Source: Arenicola marina
Lineage: Eukaryota; Annelida; Polychaeta; Arenicolidae
Reading direction: 5' to 3'
DNA: 64,000 nucleotides
Assembly: GCA_964019135.1 (NCBI GenBank)
Contig: OZ025258.1
Location: 10,373,961-10,437,960 of the forward strand
The position numbers and the translations under genes were made by a program. Below the pieces are notes generated by a model that did no database searches, was not told the origin of the DNA, and saw only the letters and a program-made list of their open reading frames with translations. Shown here piece by piece: positions 1 through 13,152 of the stretch; positions within the stretch are counted from its first letter, which is position 1, and each line of letters begins with the position of its first letter.

Positions 1-882
1 ACACTCAGCCGCTTCTTGGCATTTTTCTGGGGATATAAACATATTTAGATTTAGTCTGAATCAAACCAAAAACACCATCACAAAGAATGTGACTATTCAG
101 CCGCATTCACACTCGCCAGACACATTTCTTCACGGCAAGAACAGACGAAAAACATGCTTGTCTTGTCAGGAAGAAGCAATTGCCGTATAGCTCGCGTTAT
201 AACACCAGGTTTCGCGAGGTATAACATTGAAGATCAAATATAGAAAACCAGAAGAACAGCCCCAGATGGCTCGTTCGACCAATGTTCCAGAATTGCTCTC
301 ATATTGCTCCGGCCGCCGGGTGTGTACTGACCGTCTCCGGATCGCAGGGTTCATGACAACAATGATAGCAGCATTAAACAACAAAACCCGAGACTGACCG
401 TGACTGGGGTGGGGTGAGTCTCCCCGGGAGGCTGTGCTCTATCCGCGGTCGCTGGCGGCGTCGGGCCCGGTTTCCTTGGCGACGGTTTCCGTGGAGACTC
501 AGGCTTGCCATTGCCCTGCGGAATGAGGCATATAGATATCTAGGTTTATTGTAATATTCATAACTTGCCTAATCATCTAATGTGAAACTCTGTTAATGCG
601 CATGCGCACAGCTCAAGTGCTACTAAAAAAAATAGCATTTACTGGAATAGCTCAGTTCGTGTAATAAATATATTTACAGCCTTGGTAATGGCACAGCTTG
701 ACTTCCATTACGTTAATGTTACACCATGACACGTTCCCATTCTATTTAAACTAGATCATTGTTTTGCATCCTCAGTTAGATTTAAAATTTGAGCGCATTT
801 CACGTTCATCACCCTAATGTGAACTATTGGTACAAGTGTACATTCCGCGCAGTATGTCATTCACTTCAGTTGTTGCCAATGA
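1..882. other. Unique sequence, no gene seen
   Basis: No coding exon or known repeat was recognised here. The open frames are short and lack convincing splice sites or domain signatures. A GC- and CpG-richer patch at about 390-520 holds the X-box-like pair listed separately. The rest is AT-rich and featureless by eye. Confidence 0.5.
470..498. promoter_or_regulatory. Two tandem X-box-like imperfect palindromes
   Basis: Two similar 14-mers follow each other directly: gtttccttggcgac at 470-483 and gtttccgtggagac at 485-498. Each resembles the RFX-family X-box (GTNRCC, 0-3 spacer, RGYAAC) but departs from the consensus in both half-sites. They lie in a small CpG-rich patch. No adjacent first exon was recognised, so a promoter role is only a suggestion. 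Confidence 0.2.
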
Positions 883-1112
883 GGTTGGTTGGTTGGTTAT
901 TCAGGACGCTTTTGGTCATATCGCGTCAATGGGAGAAGGAAGGGAGAGTGGAGACATGTCCCCGGGGGTAACCCCTTACTCTTTACGAAGAAAGACATGG
1001 GATCTTTATCCTAAGACCACACAGACATGGCCACAGCGGGGCGAGAACCACCGTTAGGGTCTCAGGTGGCTAGAACGCTCGCATTGAGTGCTCTGGCTAT
1101 CGCGCCGGCCCC
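883..1112 (-). mobile_element. tRNA-derived SINE, copy A
   Basis: The element is inserted in minus orientation. Its ggtt-repeat tail is at 883-900, the conserved body (cgtcaatgggagaagg, then cccgggggtaacccc) is in the middle, and the tRNA-like head is at about 1060-1112. The same body recurs at 16994-17240 and 28925-29175. Read on the minus strand, the head has an A-box-like stretch and a B-box-like GGTTCTCGCCCC, as expected of a pol III-transcribed SINE. The head is more diverged than in the other two good copies. No target-site duplication was resolved. Confidence 0.8.
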
Positions 1113-1403
1113 TCCCCATGAGGCGATGGTTCGTCAGCAAGGCTTGTCGTACCGAGCAACAAGTACAAGTCTGCACGGGCCCTACACCTTGATAACAAGG
1201 TATACATCACGCCATTTCGATGAAGACCACAACCCTGCTCACCTTGTCATCACCAGACCTTGGCTATCACATACAAATGGTCCAGTTGTCATTGTGCGAT
1301 TAGAAATATTCAATGGTTAGGCCCATGAATATGGTCACTATATTACCACTATGTGAACGTGGTACACGGAAGGTAAAGAGGAAACCCTTGTGCTCGCCGA
1401 TTT

Positions 1404-1890
1404 TATCACGTGGTCGGTCTTCACAACGTAAGAAGATATGGTCACATGGTGTTCACACAATCAGAAAACTTGGTCACGTGATGTTCACACAATAAGAAGA
1501 CTTGGTCACGTGGTCTTCACACAATAAGAATACTGGGTCACGTGGTCTTCATATAATAACAAGACCTGGTCACGTGGTGTTCGTATAATAAGGAGACTTG
1601 GTCACGTGCTCTTCAAGCAATAAGGAGACTTGGTCACGTGGTGTCTTCATACAATAAGAAGACATGGTCACGTGGTCTTCAAACAATAAAAAGACATGGT
1701 CACGTGGTCTTTATATAATAAGAAGACTTGGTCACGTGGTCTTCAAATAAGAAGACTGGGTCATGTGGTCTTCACACAAGAAAACTTGGTCACGTGGTCT
1801 TCACACATTTAAGAAGACTTGGTCACGTGGTCATCACACAATAAGAAGACATGGTCATGTGGTCGTTATATAATAAGAACACTTGATGGT
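1404..1890. repeat. 32-bp minisatellite with a CACGTG E-box in most units
   Basis: About 14-15 imperfect units of roughly 30-34 bp, with core ggtcacgtggtcttcacaca followed by an ataagaagac spacer. About a dozen units keep the perfect palindrome CACGTG; the others have CATGTG or CACATG. The spacer varies in length and sequence much more than the E-box core. Confidence 0.9.
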
Positions 1891-3780
1891 GCGATCTTTA
1901 AACAGACAGCAGATAAGATCAAACTCAATAAAGACATGATAACGTCCACGTGATGTCACAACAGCATGGTTGTAATCATATAATACAAAGATAAATTAGT
2001 AAACTGCGTATATTCTTAAACCGGATGTAGTATCATCTACCCGTCTGAACTTAATTACTTAATGAAATCGTTCAAATCATACAGATTGTCCCCAATTAAG
2101 GAATCGCGCACATTATCTAGGGCGCCTTTCCATTTATCTTTTGAGCGATTGGTTTAGCTGTATCAGACACCGAAGATACACATTCCACTGGGGCTTCCAC
2201 TAAAACAAGAACTATCAACTCGTTACTGTGTGTCTGTCTATTCTGTCGACTGGTTTCGTCAATAATGTCAGGGTAAAGCCCACGAGGCAGGCAAAGCGCC
2301 TCCAGACACGTGGGTCATTGGCATGCACACACAGCCAGACCGGAAGTCGCCGCAGGAAGTGGCTGCCACCTGCTGAATACATCACATCGTGTCCGGTCCG
2401 AAATTAATAACTATTTTTAAAATACCACACCACAGTCTATGCGTCCATTAGCAAATGTTGTATTCCTTTAATTAAGTTTAATGAGAGACGACGAGATTCA
2501 AGTACCGTATGTTCTAAAAGCCATTAATTTTGGTTCATCATTAATCAGGAAATGATATGTTGCATGTTTTAGGCCGCTTTTTATGTATATGAAACCGAAT
2601 TTGAGCCATGAAATCCCCCGAGACAAATATAATGGGTTTGGATAAAGTTCCAGGTACAGGTTCCTGTGTGTGCTCTAGCACTTCATTTCAATTAGCCACT
2701 GTGGCTAAACACCTTTCGCGTTTTGCGTTTTCATCGTTGATTGCAAACCAGGCCATTTTTGTTTTGTTTTCGCCACTGCGGCCACACGCATGGGCCAATC
2801 TTGCGCCACATACAGTTGGGTTTCGCCATTGACGATGTGTCGAACGGCTAGCGCGCACCTAGGACACATAAATCATGCCTATGAACCGGGTAGTCAACTG
2901 TTAGCCAAAGAACAGCAACACAATCCACAATTCTGTCGTTCGTTGGTTGGGAATCTTGGAACAAATCCTCAACTAATTCTTGCACATTTGTGGATATAAT
3001 GTTAATAAAAACGGCAGAAGTTCAAGCGACATCCTTCAGCCTCATCGGTAAAATATTTCCAATGAGAAAAATAGATGTAGCTATGCATCAGTTACAAAGT
3101 AAAGCACCTGTCGAGATGCTAACCGCCAGGTGGCGGGCTAAGCAGGAGGAGCAGTTTGTTGCCGTGGATGCCCCTGCATGGAGCTAGTTGACCGCCTGCA
3201 CTGGCCAGTAGCCGAACAAGAGCTGAACTACATGTTGTCAATCTGGACTAGTCCGGCTATCATTCAGCCACTCCCAACTGCAGAGATTTCACACTTCGAG
3301 ACGTTACTACAGATCCTACATAACCTTCCGCTGGCGTGTTGCCTTGTTTTCTCTCAATTTGAAGTTTCCCGAAATTACTTGTTTCTCAGATGGAATAAAC
3401 GGCGCATGTTTGCCACGCAAGAGTGATAGTGTATTGACAAAATGCAAATTCACCATCATGAAGTCGTGTGTCACTGCATTTTCTAGGCGAGCACCATTGG
3501 GGTAAAATCCGCTGGTGACGTCACTTCATTGTCCTCTCACGACATTATTTTTCTGTAGTGTTTAAGTTTCAAGGAACGTGTATTTTTAATAAGTTTATGC
3601 CCTCGGAACAGGACATTATCGGATAACAATGGGTCCTCGGGCGAAGTGTTCCTTGGACCTCAACCTACACTTAAACAGGATATAAAACAGGATAAACAGG
3701 ATAGTGTCTTCAAATAGATTTTAAGATAGGAAACCCTAACATATATTCCGACTTTGATATCTTACATTGACAGATCAGCG
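1891..3780. other. No gene recognised
   Basis: Mixed unique sequence. Weak observations only: a short stretch at about 2605-2660 resembles 16335-16411 and 25378-25440 (a dispersed repeat), and an ETS-like pair (ccggaagt, caggaagtg) lies at about 2340-2362. Plus-strand open frames at 2608-3426 have no recognisable domain and no clear splice structure, so they are not called. Confidence 0.4.
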
Positions 3781-3784
3781 ACTG

Positions 3785-4640
3785 CGTCTGCCAGTCTTTT
3801 CGGTAGTTATCCTGGAGCGAGACACTTACACTTCGCCGTGGGTTGTCGCCATCTTGTCATTAAGCCGGAAGATGACAACGTCGCCTTTAGACGCTCGCCG
3901 AAGTGACAGGTCAACGACGCGCCGACCGCGTTAATAGGCAGGTAAAGCGACTGACCAGAGACATACATCATCACCACAGCCACAGCCAGAGAGAGAGCAG
4001 ACGACAGCTTAGTCCACGTGTCACATGTTGCGAGTCTAGATCCGCAGCTGGCGCGAAATGCCAGACGACACCTTATATATGGCGGTGGTCGCCGTCCGTG
4101 GTGTGCGGGGTGCGCGAGGCGGTCGCCGCTCGACGGTCGCGCCCGCTGTCAACATACTGCGGCGACGCTCCCCCGGTCAGCTAGAGGCGGACTCGGGGTA
4201 CCCAGAACAGATGGGGGGTGTGTGAATGGGGGTGGGTGGGGGGGGGGGCGGTAAATGAGCGCCCTCCCCCCCCCCGCCCCGCCGTCAGTACATACCAGAG
4301 CATCACGCCGTATAGAGCGACCCACGTGCCGCCCGCCTTGACGCCAGTTTTTATACCAGTGCCAGGGGCGGTACGCGGGTCATACGGAGTCGGCCTCCGC
4401 CATTTATAATTCGAAACTAAATGAGCAGCGCGCGCGGGGGACATGTAACTCACGCCCCTACTTCCGGTGCTATTTGGACCCCCGGGGGCTTTTTCGCGTG
4501 TCCCTCAGCGTCCCGGGGCGCGTCGATTTTATGGTCGCCATAGTTCCGCTCTTTATTGAGATTGAACCGCGCGCGGATAGATCTATAGTCGCGGAACCAG
4601 CCTTCGTGATGACGTCACACGTCAGAGGATCGCTTCAGCG
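3785..4640. promoter_or_regulatory. CpG-rich candidate promoter region
   Basis: CpG dinucleotides are far denser here than in neighbouring sequence. Promoter-type motifs are present: GCCATCTTG (3848-3856, YY1/TISU type on the minus strand), CCGGAAG (3865-3871, ETS), and tgacgtcacacgtca near 4609-4623 (CRE-like). Together these suggest a housekeeping-type promoter firing leftwards, in agreement with the candidate exon at 3830-3852. Short G/C homopolymer runs lie at about 4229-4280. No transcript evidence is available from sequence alone. Confidence 0.4.
3830..3852 (-). CDS. Candidate short first coding exon (unidentified gene)
   Basis: On the minus strand, CAAGATGGCGAC places an ATG (3850-3852) in a context one base off the TISU consensus, which marks genes with very short 5' UTRs and also binds YY1. 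The frame reads M-A-T-T-H-G-E and then meets a full-consensus donor gtaagt (3824-3829), leaving two bases of a split codon. CpG-rich surroundings and an ETS site lie just upstream. No second exon was recognised to the left, so the product is unknown. A start here is hard to reconcile with HIRIP3 continuing leftwards through the same region unless the genes overlap. A chance match is possible. Confidence 0.3.
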
Positions 4641-4874
4641 GTCGTTGTCATCATACCAACCATATCTCCATTCGATTACCAGAAAGGCACTCGCTTTGAG
4701 ACAAGCGTAACTACACCTGCACCCCGCCCCCTCACCCCCGACGACATTCCTTCGGGACGACATAACTTTCCTTGACATATGTTACATGCGTAAAAATTGT
4801 GATCGTGTAAAATATACGGTAGATCGCACTTCTAGAGTCACCTTCGAGCCAGCCGCTCGACTATCCACACTGAC

Positions 4875-7800
4875 ACAGTGCACCTCCCGACCATCAACAC
4901 AGTGCACCGCCCGACATGACCATCAACACAGTGCACTCCCCACCCGACCATCAACACAGTGCACCGCCCGACCATCAACACAGTGCACCGCCCGACCATC
5001 AACACAGTGCACCGCCCGACCATCAACACAGTGCACCGCCCGACCATCAACACAGTGCACCGCCCACCCGACCATCAACACAGTGCACCGCCCACCCGAC
5101 CATCAACACAGTGCACCGCCCGACCATCAACACAGTGCACCGCCCGACCATCAACACAGTGCACTCCCCACCCGACCATCAACACAGTGCACTCCCCACC
5201 CGACCATCAACACAGTGCACTCCCCACCCGACCATCAACACAGTGCACTCCCCATCCGACCATCAACACAGTGCACTCCCCACCCGACCATCAACACAGT
5301 GCACTCCCCACCTGACCATCAACACAGTGCACTCCCCACCCGACCATCAACACATTACACCCCCCACCCGACCATCAACACAGTACACCCCCCACCCGAT
5401 CACCAACACAGTGCACTCCCCGACCATCAACACAGTGCACTCCCCACCCGACCATCAACACAGTACACCCCCCACCCGATCATCAACACAGTGCACTCCC
5501 CCCCGACTATCAACAGAGTGCACTCCCCACCCGACCATCAACACAGTGCACTCCCCACCCGACCATCAACACAGTACACCCCCCACCCGATCATCAACAC
5601 AGTGCACTCCCCCCCCCCCGACTATCAACACAGTGCACTCCCCCCCGACCATCAACACAGTGCACACCCCACCCGACGATCAAGACAGTGCACTCCCCAC
5701 CCGACCATCAACACAGTGCACTCCCCACCCGACCATCAACACAGTGCACTCCCCACCCGACCATCAACACAGTGCACTCCCCACCCGACCATCAACACAG
5801 TACACCCCCCACCCGATCATCAACACAGTGCACTCCCCCCCCCCGACTATCAACACAGTGCACTCCCCCCCGACCATCAACACAGTGCACTCCCCACCCG
5901 ACGATCAACACAGTGCACTCCCCACCCGACCATCAACACAGTGCACTCCCCACCCGACCATCAACACAGTGCACTCCCCACCCGACCATCAACACAGTGC
6001 ACTCCCCACCCGACCATCAACACAGTGCACTCCCCACCCGACCATCAACACAGTGCACTCCCAACCCGACCATCAACAGAGTGCACCCCCCACCCGATCA
6101 TCAACACAGTGCACTCCCCCCCCCCGACTATCAACACAGTGCACTCCCCCCCGACCATCAACACAGTGCACTCCCCACCCGACGATCAACACAGTGCACT
6201 CCCCACCTGACCATCAACACAGTGCACTCCCCACCCGACCATCAACACAGTGCACTCCCCACCCGACCATCAACACAGTGCACTCCCCACCCGACCATCA
6301 ACACAGTACACCCCCCCACCCGATCATCAACACAGTGCACTCCCCCCCCGACTATCAACACAGTGCACTCCCCCCCGACCATCAACACAGTGCACTCCCC
6401 ACCCGACGATCAACACAGTGCACTCCCCTCCCGACCATCAACACAGTGCACTCCCCACCCGACCATCAACACAGTGCACTCCCCACCCGACCATCAACAC
6501 AGTGCACTCCCACCCGACCATCAACACAGTGCACCTCCACACGACCATCAACACAGTGCACTCCCCACCCGACCATCAACACAGTGCACTCCCCACCCGA
6601 CCATCAACACAGTGCACTCCCCACCCGACCATCAACACAGTGCACTCCCCACCCGACCATCAACACAGTGCACTCCCCACCTGACCATCAACACAGTGCA
6701 CTCCCCACCCGACGATCAAGACAGTGCACTCCCCACCCGACCATCAACACAGTGCACTCCCCACCCGACCATCAACACAGTGCACTCCCCCCCCCCGACT
6801 ATCAACACAGTGCACTCCCCCCCGACCATCAACACAGTGCACTCCCCACCCGACGATCAACACAGTGCACTCCCCACCCGACCATCAACACAGTGCACTC
6901 CCCACCCGACCATCAACACAGTGCACTCCCCACCCGACCATCAACACAGTGCACTCCCCACCCGACCATCAACACAGTGCACTCCCCACCCGACCATCAA
7001 CACAGTGCACTCCCAACCCGACCATCAACAGAGTGCACCCCCCACCCGATCATCAACACAGTGCACTCCCCCCCCCCGACTATCAACACAGTGCACTCCC
7101 CCCCGACCATCAACACAGTGCACTCCCCACCCGACGATCAACACAGTGCACTCCCCACCCGACCATCAACACAGTGCACTCCCCACCCGACCATCAACAC
7201 AGTGCACTCCCCACCCGACCATCAACACAGTGCACTCCCCACCCGACCATCAACACAGTACACCCCCCCACCCGATCATCAACACAGTGCACTCCCCCCC
7301 CGACTATCAACACAGTGCACTCCCCCCCGACCATCAACACAGTGCACTCCCCACCCGACGATCAACACAGTGCACTCCCCTCCCGACCATCAACACAGTG
7401 CACTCCCCACCCGACCATCAACACAGTGCACTCCCCACCCGACCATCAACACAGTGCACTCCCACCCGACCATCAACACAGTGCACCTCCACACGACCAT
7501 CAACACAGTGCACTCCCCACCCGACCATCAACACAGTGCACTCCCCACCCGACCATCAACACAGTGCACTCCCCACCCGACCATCAACACAGTGCACTCC
7601 CCACCCGACCATCAACACAGTGCACTCCCCACCTGACCATCAACACAGTGCACTCCCCACCCGACCATCAACACAGTACACCCCCCACCCGATCATCAAC
7701 ACAGTGCACTCCCCCCCCCCCCGACTATCAACACAGTGCACTCCCCCCCGACCATCAACACAGTGCACTCCCCACCCGACCATCAACACAGTGCACTCCC

Positions 7801-10800
7801 AACCCGACCATCAACAGAGTGCACCCCCCACCCGATCATCAACACAGTGCACTCCCCCCCCCCGACTATCAACACAGTGCACTCCCCCCCGACCATCAAC
7901 ACAGTGCACTCCCCACCCGACCATCAACAGAGTGCACTCCCCACCCGACCATCAACACAGTGCACTCCCCACCCGACCATCAACACAGTGCACTCCCCAC
8001 CCGACCATCAACACAGTGCACTCCCCACCCGACCATCAACACAGTACACCCCCCCACCCGATCATCAAAACAGTGCACTCCCCCCCCGACTATCAACACA
8101 GTGCACTCCCCCCCGACCATCAACACAGTGCACTCCCCACCCGACGATCAACACAGTGCACTCCCCACCCGACCATCAACACAGTGCACTCCCCACCCGA
8201 CCATCAACACAGTGCACTCCCCACCCGACCATCAACACAGTGCACTCCCCAAACGACCATCAACACAGTACACCCCCCACCCGATCATCAACACAGTGCA
8301 CTCCCCCCCCCCCCCGACTATCAACACAGTGCACTCCCCCCCGACCATCAACACAGTGCACTCCCCACCCGACGATCAACACAGTGCACTCCCCACCCGA
8401 CCATCAACACAGTGCACTCCCCACCCGACCATCAACACAGTGCACTCCCCACCCGACCATCAACACAGTGCACTCCCCACCCGACCATCAACACAGTGCA
8501 CTCCCCACCCGACCATCAACACAGTGCACTCCCAACCCGACCATCAACAGAGTGCACCCCCCACCCGATCATCAACACAGTGCACTCCCCCCCCGACTAT
8601 CAACACAGTGCACTCCCCCCCGACCATCAACACAGTGCACTCCCCACCCGACGATCAACACAGTGCACTCCCCACCCGACCATCAACACAGTGCACTCCC
8701 CACCCGACCATCAACACAGTGCACTCCCCACCCGACCATCAACACAGTACACCCCCCCACCCGATCATCAACACAGTGCACTCCCCCCCCGACTATCAAC
8801 ACAGTGCACTCCCCCCCGACCATCAACACAGTGCACTCCCCACCCGACGATCAACACAGTGCACTCCCCTCCCGACCATCAACACAGTGCACTCCCCACC
8901 CGACCATCAACACAGTGCACTCCCCACCCGACCATCAACACAGTGCACTCCCCACCCGACCATCAACACAGTGCACCTCCACACGACCATCAACACAGTG
9001 CACTCCCCACCCGACCATCAACACAGTGCACTCCCCACCCGACCATCAACACAGTGCACTCCCCACCCGACCATCAACACAGTGCACTCCCCACCCGACC
9101 ATCAACACAGTGCACTCCCCACCTGACCATCAACACAGTGCACTCCCCACCCGACCATCAACACAGTACACCCCCCACCCGATCATCAACACAGTGCACT
9201 CCCCCCCCGACTATCAACACAGTGCACTCCCCCCCGACCATCAACACAGTGCACTCCCCACCCGACCATCAACACAGTGCACTCCCAACCCGACCATCAA
9301 CAGAGTGCACCCCCCACCCGATCATCAACACAGTGCACTCCCCCCCCCCCGACTATCAACACAGTGCACTCCCCCCCGACCATCAACACAGTGCACTCCC
9401 CACCCGACCATCAACAGAGTGCACTCCCCACCCGACCATCAACACAGTGCACTCCCCACCCGACCATCAACACAGTGCACTCCCCACCCGACCATCAACA
9501 CAGTGCACTCCCCACCCGACCATCAACACAGTACACCCCCCCACCCGATCATCAAAACAGTGCACCTCCCCCCGACTATCAACACAGTGCACTCCCCCCC
9601 GACCATCAACACAGTGCACTCCCCACCCGACGATCAACACAGTGCACTCCCCATCCGACCATCAACACAGTGCACTCCCCACCCGACCATCAACACAGTG
9701 CACTCCCCACCCGACCATCAACACAGTGCACTCCCCACCCGACCATCAACACAGTGCACCTCCACACGACCATCAACACAGTGCACTCCCCACCCGACCA
9801 TCAACACAGTGCACTCCCCACCCGACCATCAACACAGTGCACTCCCCACCCGACCATCAACACAGTGCACTCCCCACCCGACCATCAACACAGTGCACTC
9901 CCCACCCGACCATCAACACAGTGCACTCCCCACCCGACCATCAACACAGTACACCCCCCACCCGATCATCAACACAGTGCACTCCCCCCCCCGACTATCA
10001 ACACAGTGCACTCCCCCCCGACCATCAACAGAGTGCACTCCCCACCTGACCATCAACACAGTGCACTCCCCACCCGACCATCAACACAGTGCACTCCCCA
10101 CCCGACCATCAACACAGTACACCCCCCACCCGATCATCAACACAGTGCACTCCCCCCCCCGACTATCAACACAGTGCACTCCCCCCCGACCATCAACAGA
10201 GTGCACTCCCCACCCGACCATCAACACAGTACACCCCCCACCCGATCATCAACACAGTGCACTCCCCCCCCCGACTATCAACACAGTGCACTCCCCCCCG
10301 ACCATCAACAGAGTGCACTCCCCACCCGACCATCAACACAGTGCACTCCCCACCCGACCATCAACACAGTGCACTCCCCACCCGACCATCAACACAGTGC
10401 ACTCCCCACCCGACCATCAACACAGTGCACTCCCCACCCGACCATCAACACAGTACACCCCCCACCCGATCATCAACACAGTGCACTCCCCCCCCCGACT
10501 ATCAACACAGTGCACTCCCCCCCGACCATTAACACAGTGCACTCCCCACCCGACCATCAACACAGTGCACTCCCCACCCGACCATCAACACAGTGCACTC
10601 CCCACCCGATCATCAACACAGTACACCCCCCACCCGATCATCAACACAGTGCACTCCCCCCCCGATTATCAACACAGTGCACCCCCCCCCGACCATCAAC
10701 ACAGTGCACTCCCGACCCGACGATCAACACAGTGCACTCCCCACCCGACCATCAACACAGTGCACTCCCCACCCGACCATCAACAGAGTGCACTCCCCAC

Positions 10801-12570
10801 CCGACAATCAACACAGTGCACTCACTGCCCGCCCATCCACACAGTGCACCTCCACCCGACCATCAACACAGTGCACTCCCCACCCGACCATCAACACAGT
10901 GCACTCCCCACCCGACCATCAACACAATGCACTCCCCACACGACCATCAACACAGTGCACTCCCCACCCGACCATCAACACAGTGCACTCCCCACCCGAC
11001 AATCAACACAGTGCACTCACTGGTCGACCATCCTTACAGTGCACTCCCCACCCGACCATCAACACAGTGCACTCCTCACACGACCATCAACACAGTGCAC
11101 TCCCCACACGACCATCAACACAGTGCAGTCACTGCCCGACCATCAACACAGTGCACTCCCCACCCGACCATCAACACAGTGCACTCACTGCCCGACCATC
11201 AACACAGTGGACTCCCCATCCGACCATCAACACAGTGCACTCCCCACCCGACCATCAACACAGTGCACTCACTGCTTGACCATCAACACAGTGCACTCCC
11301 CACCCGACCATCCACACAGTGCACTCACTGCCCGACCATCAACACAGTGCACTCCCCACCCGACCATCCACACAGTGCACTCCTCACACGACCATCAACA
11401 CAGTGCACTCCCCACACGACCATCAACACAGTGCAGTCACTGCCCGACCATCAACACAGTGCACTCCCCACCCGACCATCAACACAGTGGACTCCCCACC
11501 CGACCATCAACACAGTGCACTCACTGCCCGACCATCAACACAGTGCACTCCCCATCCGACCATCAACACAGTGCACTCCCCACCCGACCATCAACACAGT
11601 GCACTCACTGCCCGACCATCAACACAGTGCACTCCCCACCCGACCATCAACACAGTGCACTCCCCACCCGACCATCAACACAGTGCACTCCCCACCCGAC
11701 CATCAACACAGTGCACTCCCCACCCGACCATCAACACAGTGCACTCCCCACCCGACAATCAACACAGTGCACTCCCCACCCGACCATCAACACAGTGCAC
11801 TCACTGCCCGACCATCAACACAGTGCACTCCCCATCCGACCATCAACACAGTGCACTCCCTGCCCGACCATCCGCACAGTGCACTCCCCACCCGACCATC
11901 AACACAGTGCACTCCCCACCCGACCATCAACACAGTGCAGTCACAGCCCGACCATCAACACAGTGCACTCCCCACCCCCCGACTATCAACACAGTGCACT
12001 CCCCACACGACCATCAACACAGTGCACTCCCCACACGACCATCAACACAGTGCACTTCCCACTCGACCATCAACACAGTGCACTCCCCACCCGACCATCA
12101 ACACAGTGCACTCCCCACCCGACCATCAACACAGTGCACTCCCCACCCGACCATCAACACAGTGCACTCCCCACCCGACCATCAACACAGTGCACTCCCC
12201 ACACGACCATCAACACAGTGCACTCCCCACACGACCATCAACACAGTGCACTCCCCACCCGACCATCAACACAGTGCACTCCCCACACGACCATCAACAC
12301 AGTGCACTCCCCACCTGACCATCAAAACAGTGCACTCCCCACCCGACCATCAAAACAGTGCACTCCCCACCCGACCATCAACACAGTGCACTCCCCACCC
12401 GACCATCAACACAGTGCACTCCCCACCCGACCATCAACACAGTGCACTCCCCACCCGACCATCAACACAGTGCACTCCCCACCCGACCATCAACACAGTG
12501 CACTCCCCACCCGACCATCAACACAGTGCACTCCCCACCCGACCATCAACACAGTGCACTCCCCATCCGA
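4875..12570. repeat. 28-bp minisatellite, about 275 copies, with higher-order structure
   Basis: A 7.7-kb tandem array whose unit contains ccatcaacacagtgcactcc plus a C-rich linker. The canonical unit is 28 bp; shorter units (about 24 bp) predominate at the left end. Variant units (gtacacccccc; gatcatcaac; an expanded C-run before gactatc; gacgatc) recur in a fixed order every 8-10 units (about 222-285 bp) between about 5390 and 10640, giving a higher-order repeat. From about 10790 a different variant set (cactgcccg, cacacgacc) takes over. The unit lacks stop codons in all three plus frames, which produces very long artefactual frames. It sits between the candidate exon at 3830 and HIRIP3 exon 2, possibly inside a HIRIP3 intron. 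Confidence 0.97.
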
Positions 12571-13152
12571 CTATTAGGACAGTGACCCTCCATCAACGTC
12601 TCCCTGATATGTGAAGGGTACACCAGTGTAAACCAGGGCCATACCATGTGGCCATAACAATGGCATAATAGTTACGCCCACAAAGTACTTTTCCGCCGTA
12701 GCTTCTCCAGCTAGCAGTAATGTTGTTTATTATCCAGAAAGGAAATGTTTCGATAACTTTGGCCCTTTCCAAATTCATAAAATTTAATTTGATGGTGGAT
12801 ATTTGTTCTATTTTGGACAAGACAATTAAAGGCTCGACAAATTGCCCACTTAGCGCTAAGTCGATTTGCCTGGCGCTAAGAATGGTTATGAGTACAGACC
12901 GAGGGTGCCAGACGCAGCTAAGACAGCTCTCACGTCTTCCTTCTCTTGCTTTTCTTGCACAACACTAACTGCACGTCTGCTTGTAACACAAACCCCCTCC
13001 CACAGCCGCTACCCCCCTCCCCGCCCCCCCACCTCTCCTCGGACACCTCGGTCGAGCGCACGTCCCCGTTACATCGCTCAACGCGCACCGGTTTGTCGGA
13101 TGCTTTGCACACGCCGTAGCTAATGACTTCATCAATAATGGTTTACGAGATA
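12571..13152. other. Unique spacer between two minisatellites, no gene seen
   Basis: Non-repetitive sequence. A palindrome cttagcgctaag and a nearby second gcgctaag lie at about 12848-12881. The right third (13000-13100) is C-rich. No exon was recognised on either strand. Confidence 0.5.

Noticed and set aside
2608-3426. Series of plus-strand open frames as a gene
   Set aside because: Frames are short, overlap out of phase, and show no domain or convincing splice sites.
4786-12614. Plus-strand open frames of up to about 1600 codons in the 28-bp array
   Set aside because: The unit has no stop in any plus frame, so length alone is uninformative. Three frames read the same 28-residue repeat, breaks follow C-run changes, and no start context, splice site or domain is present.
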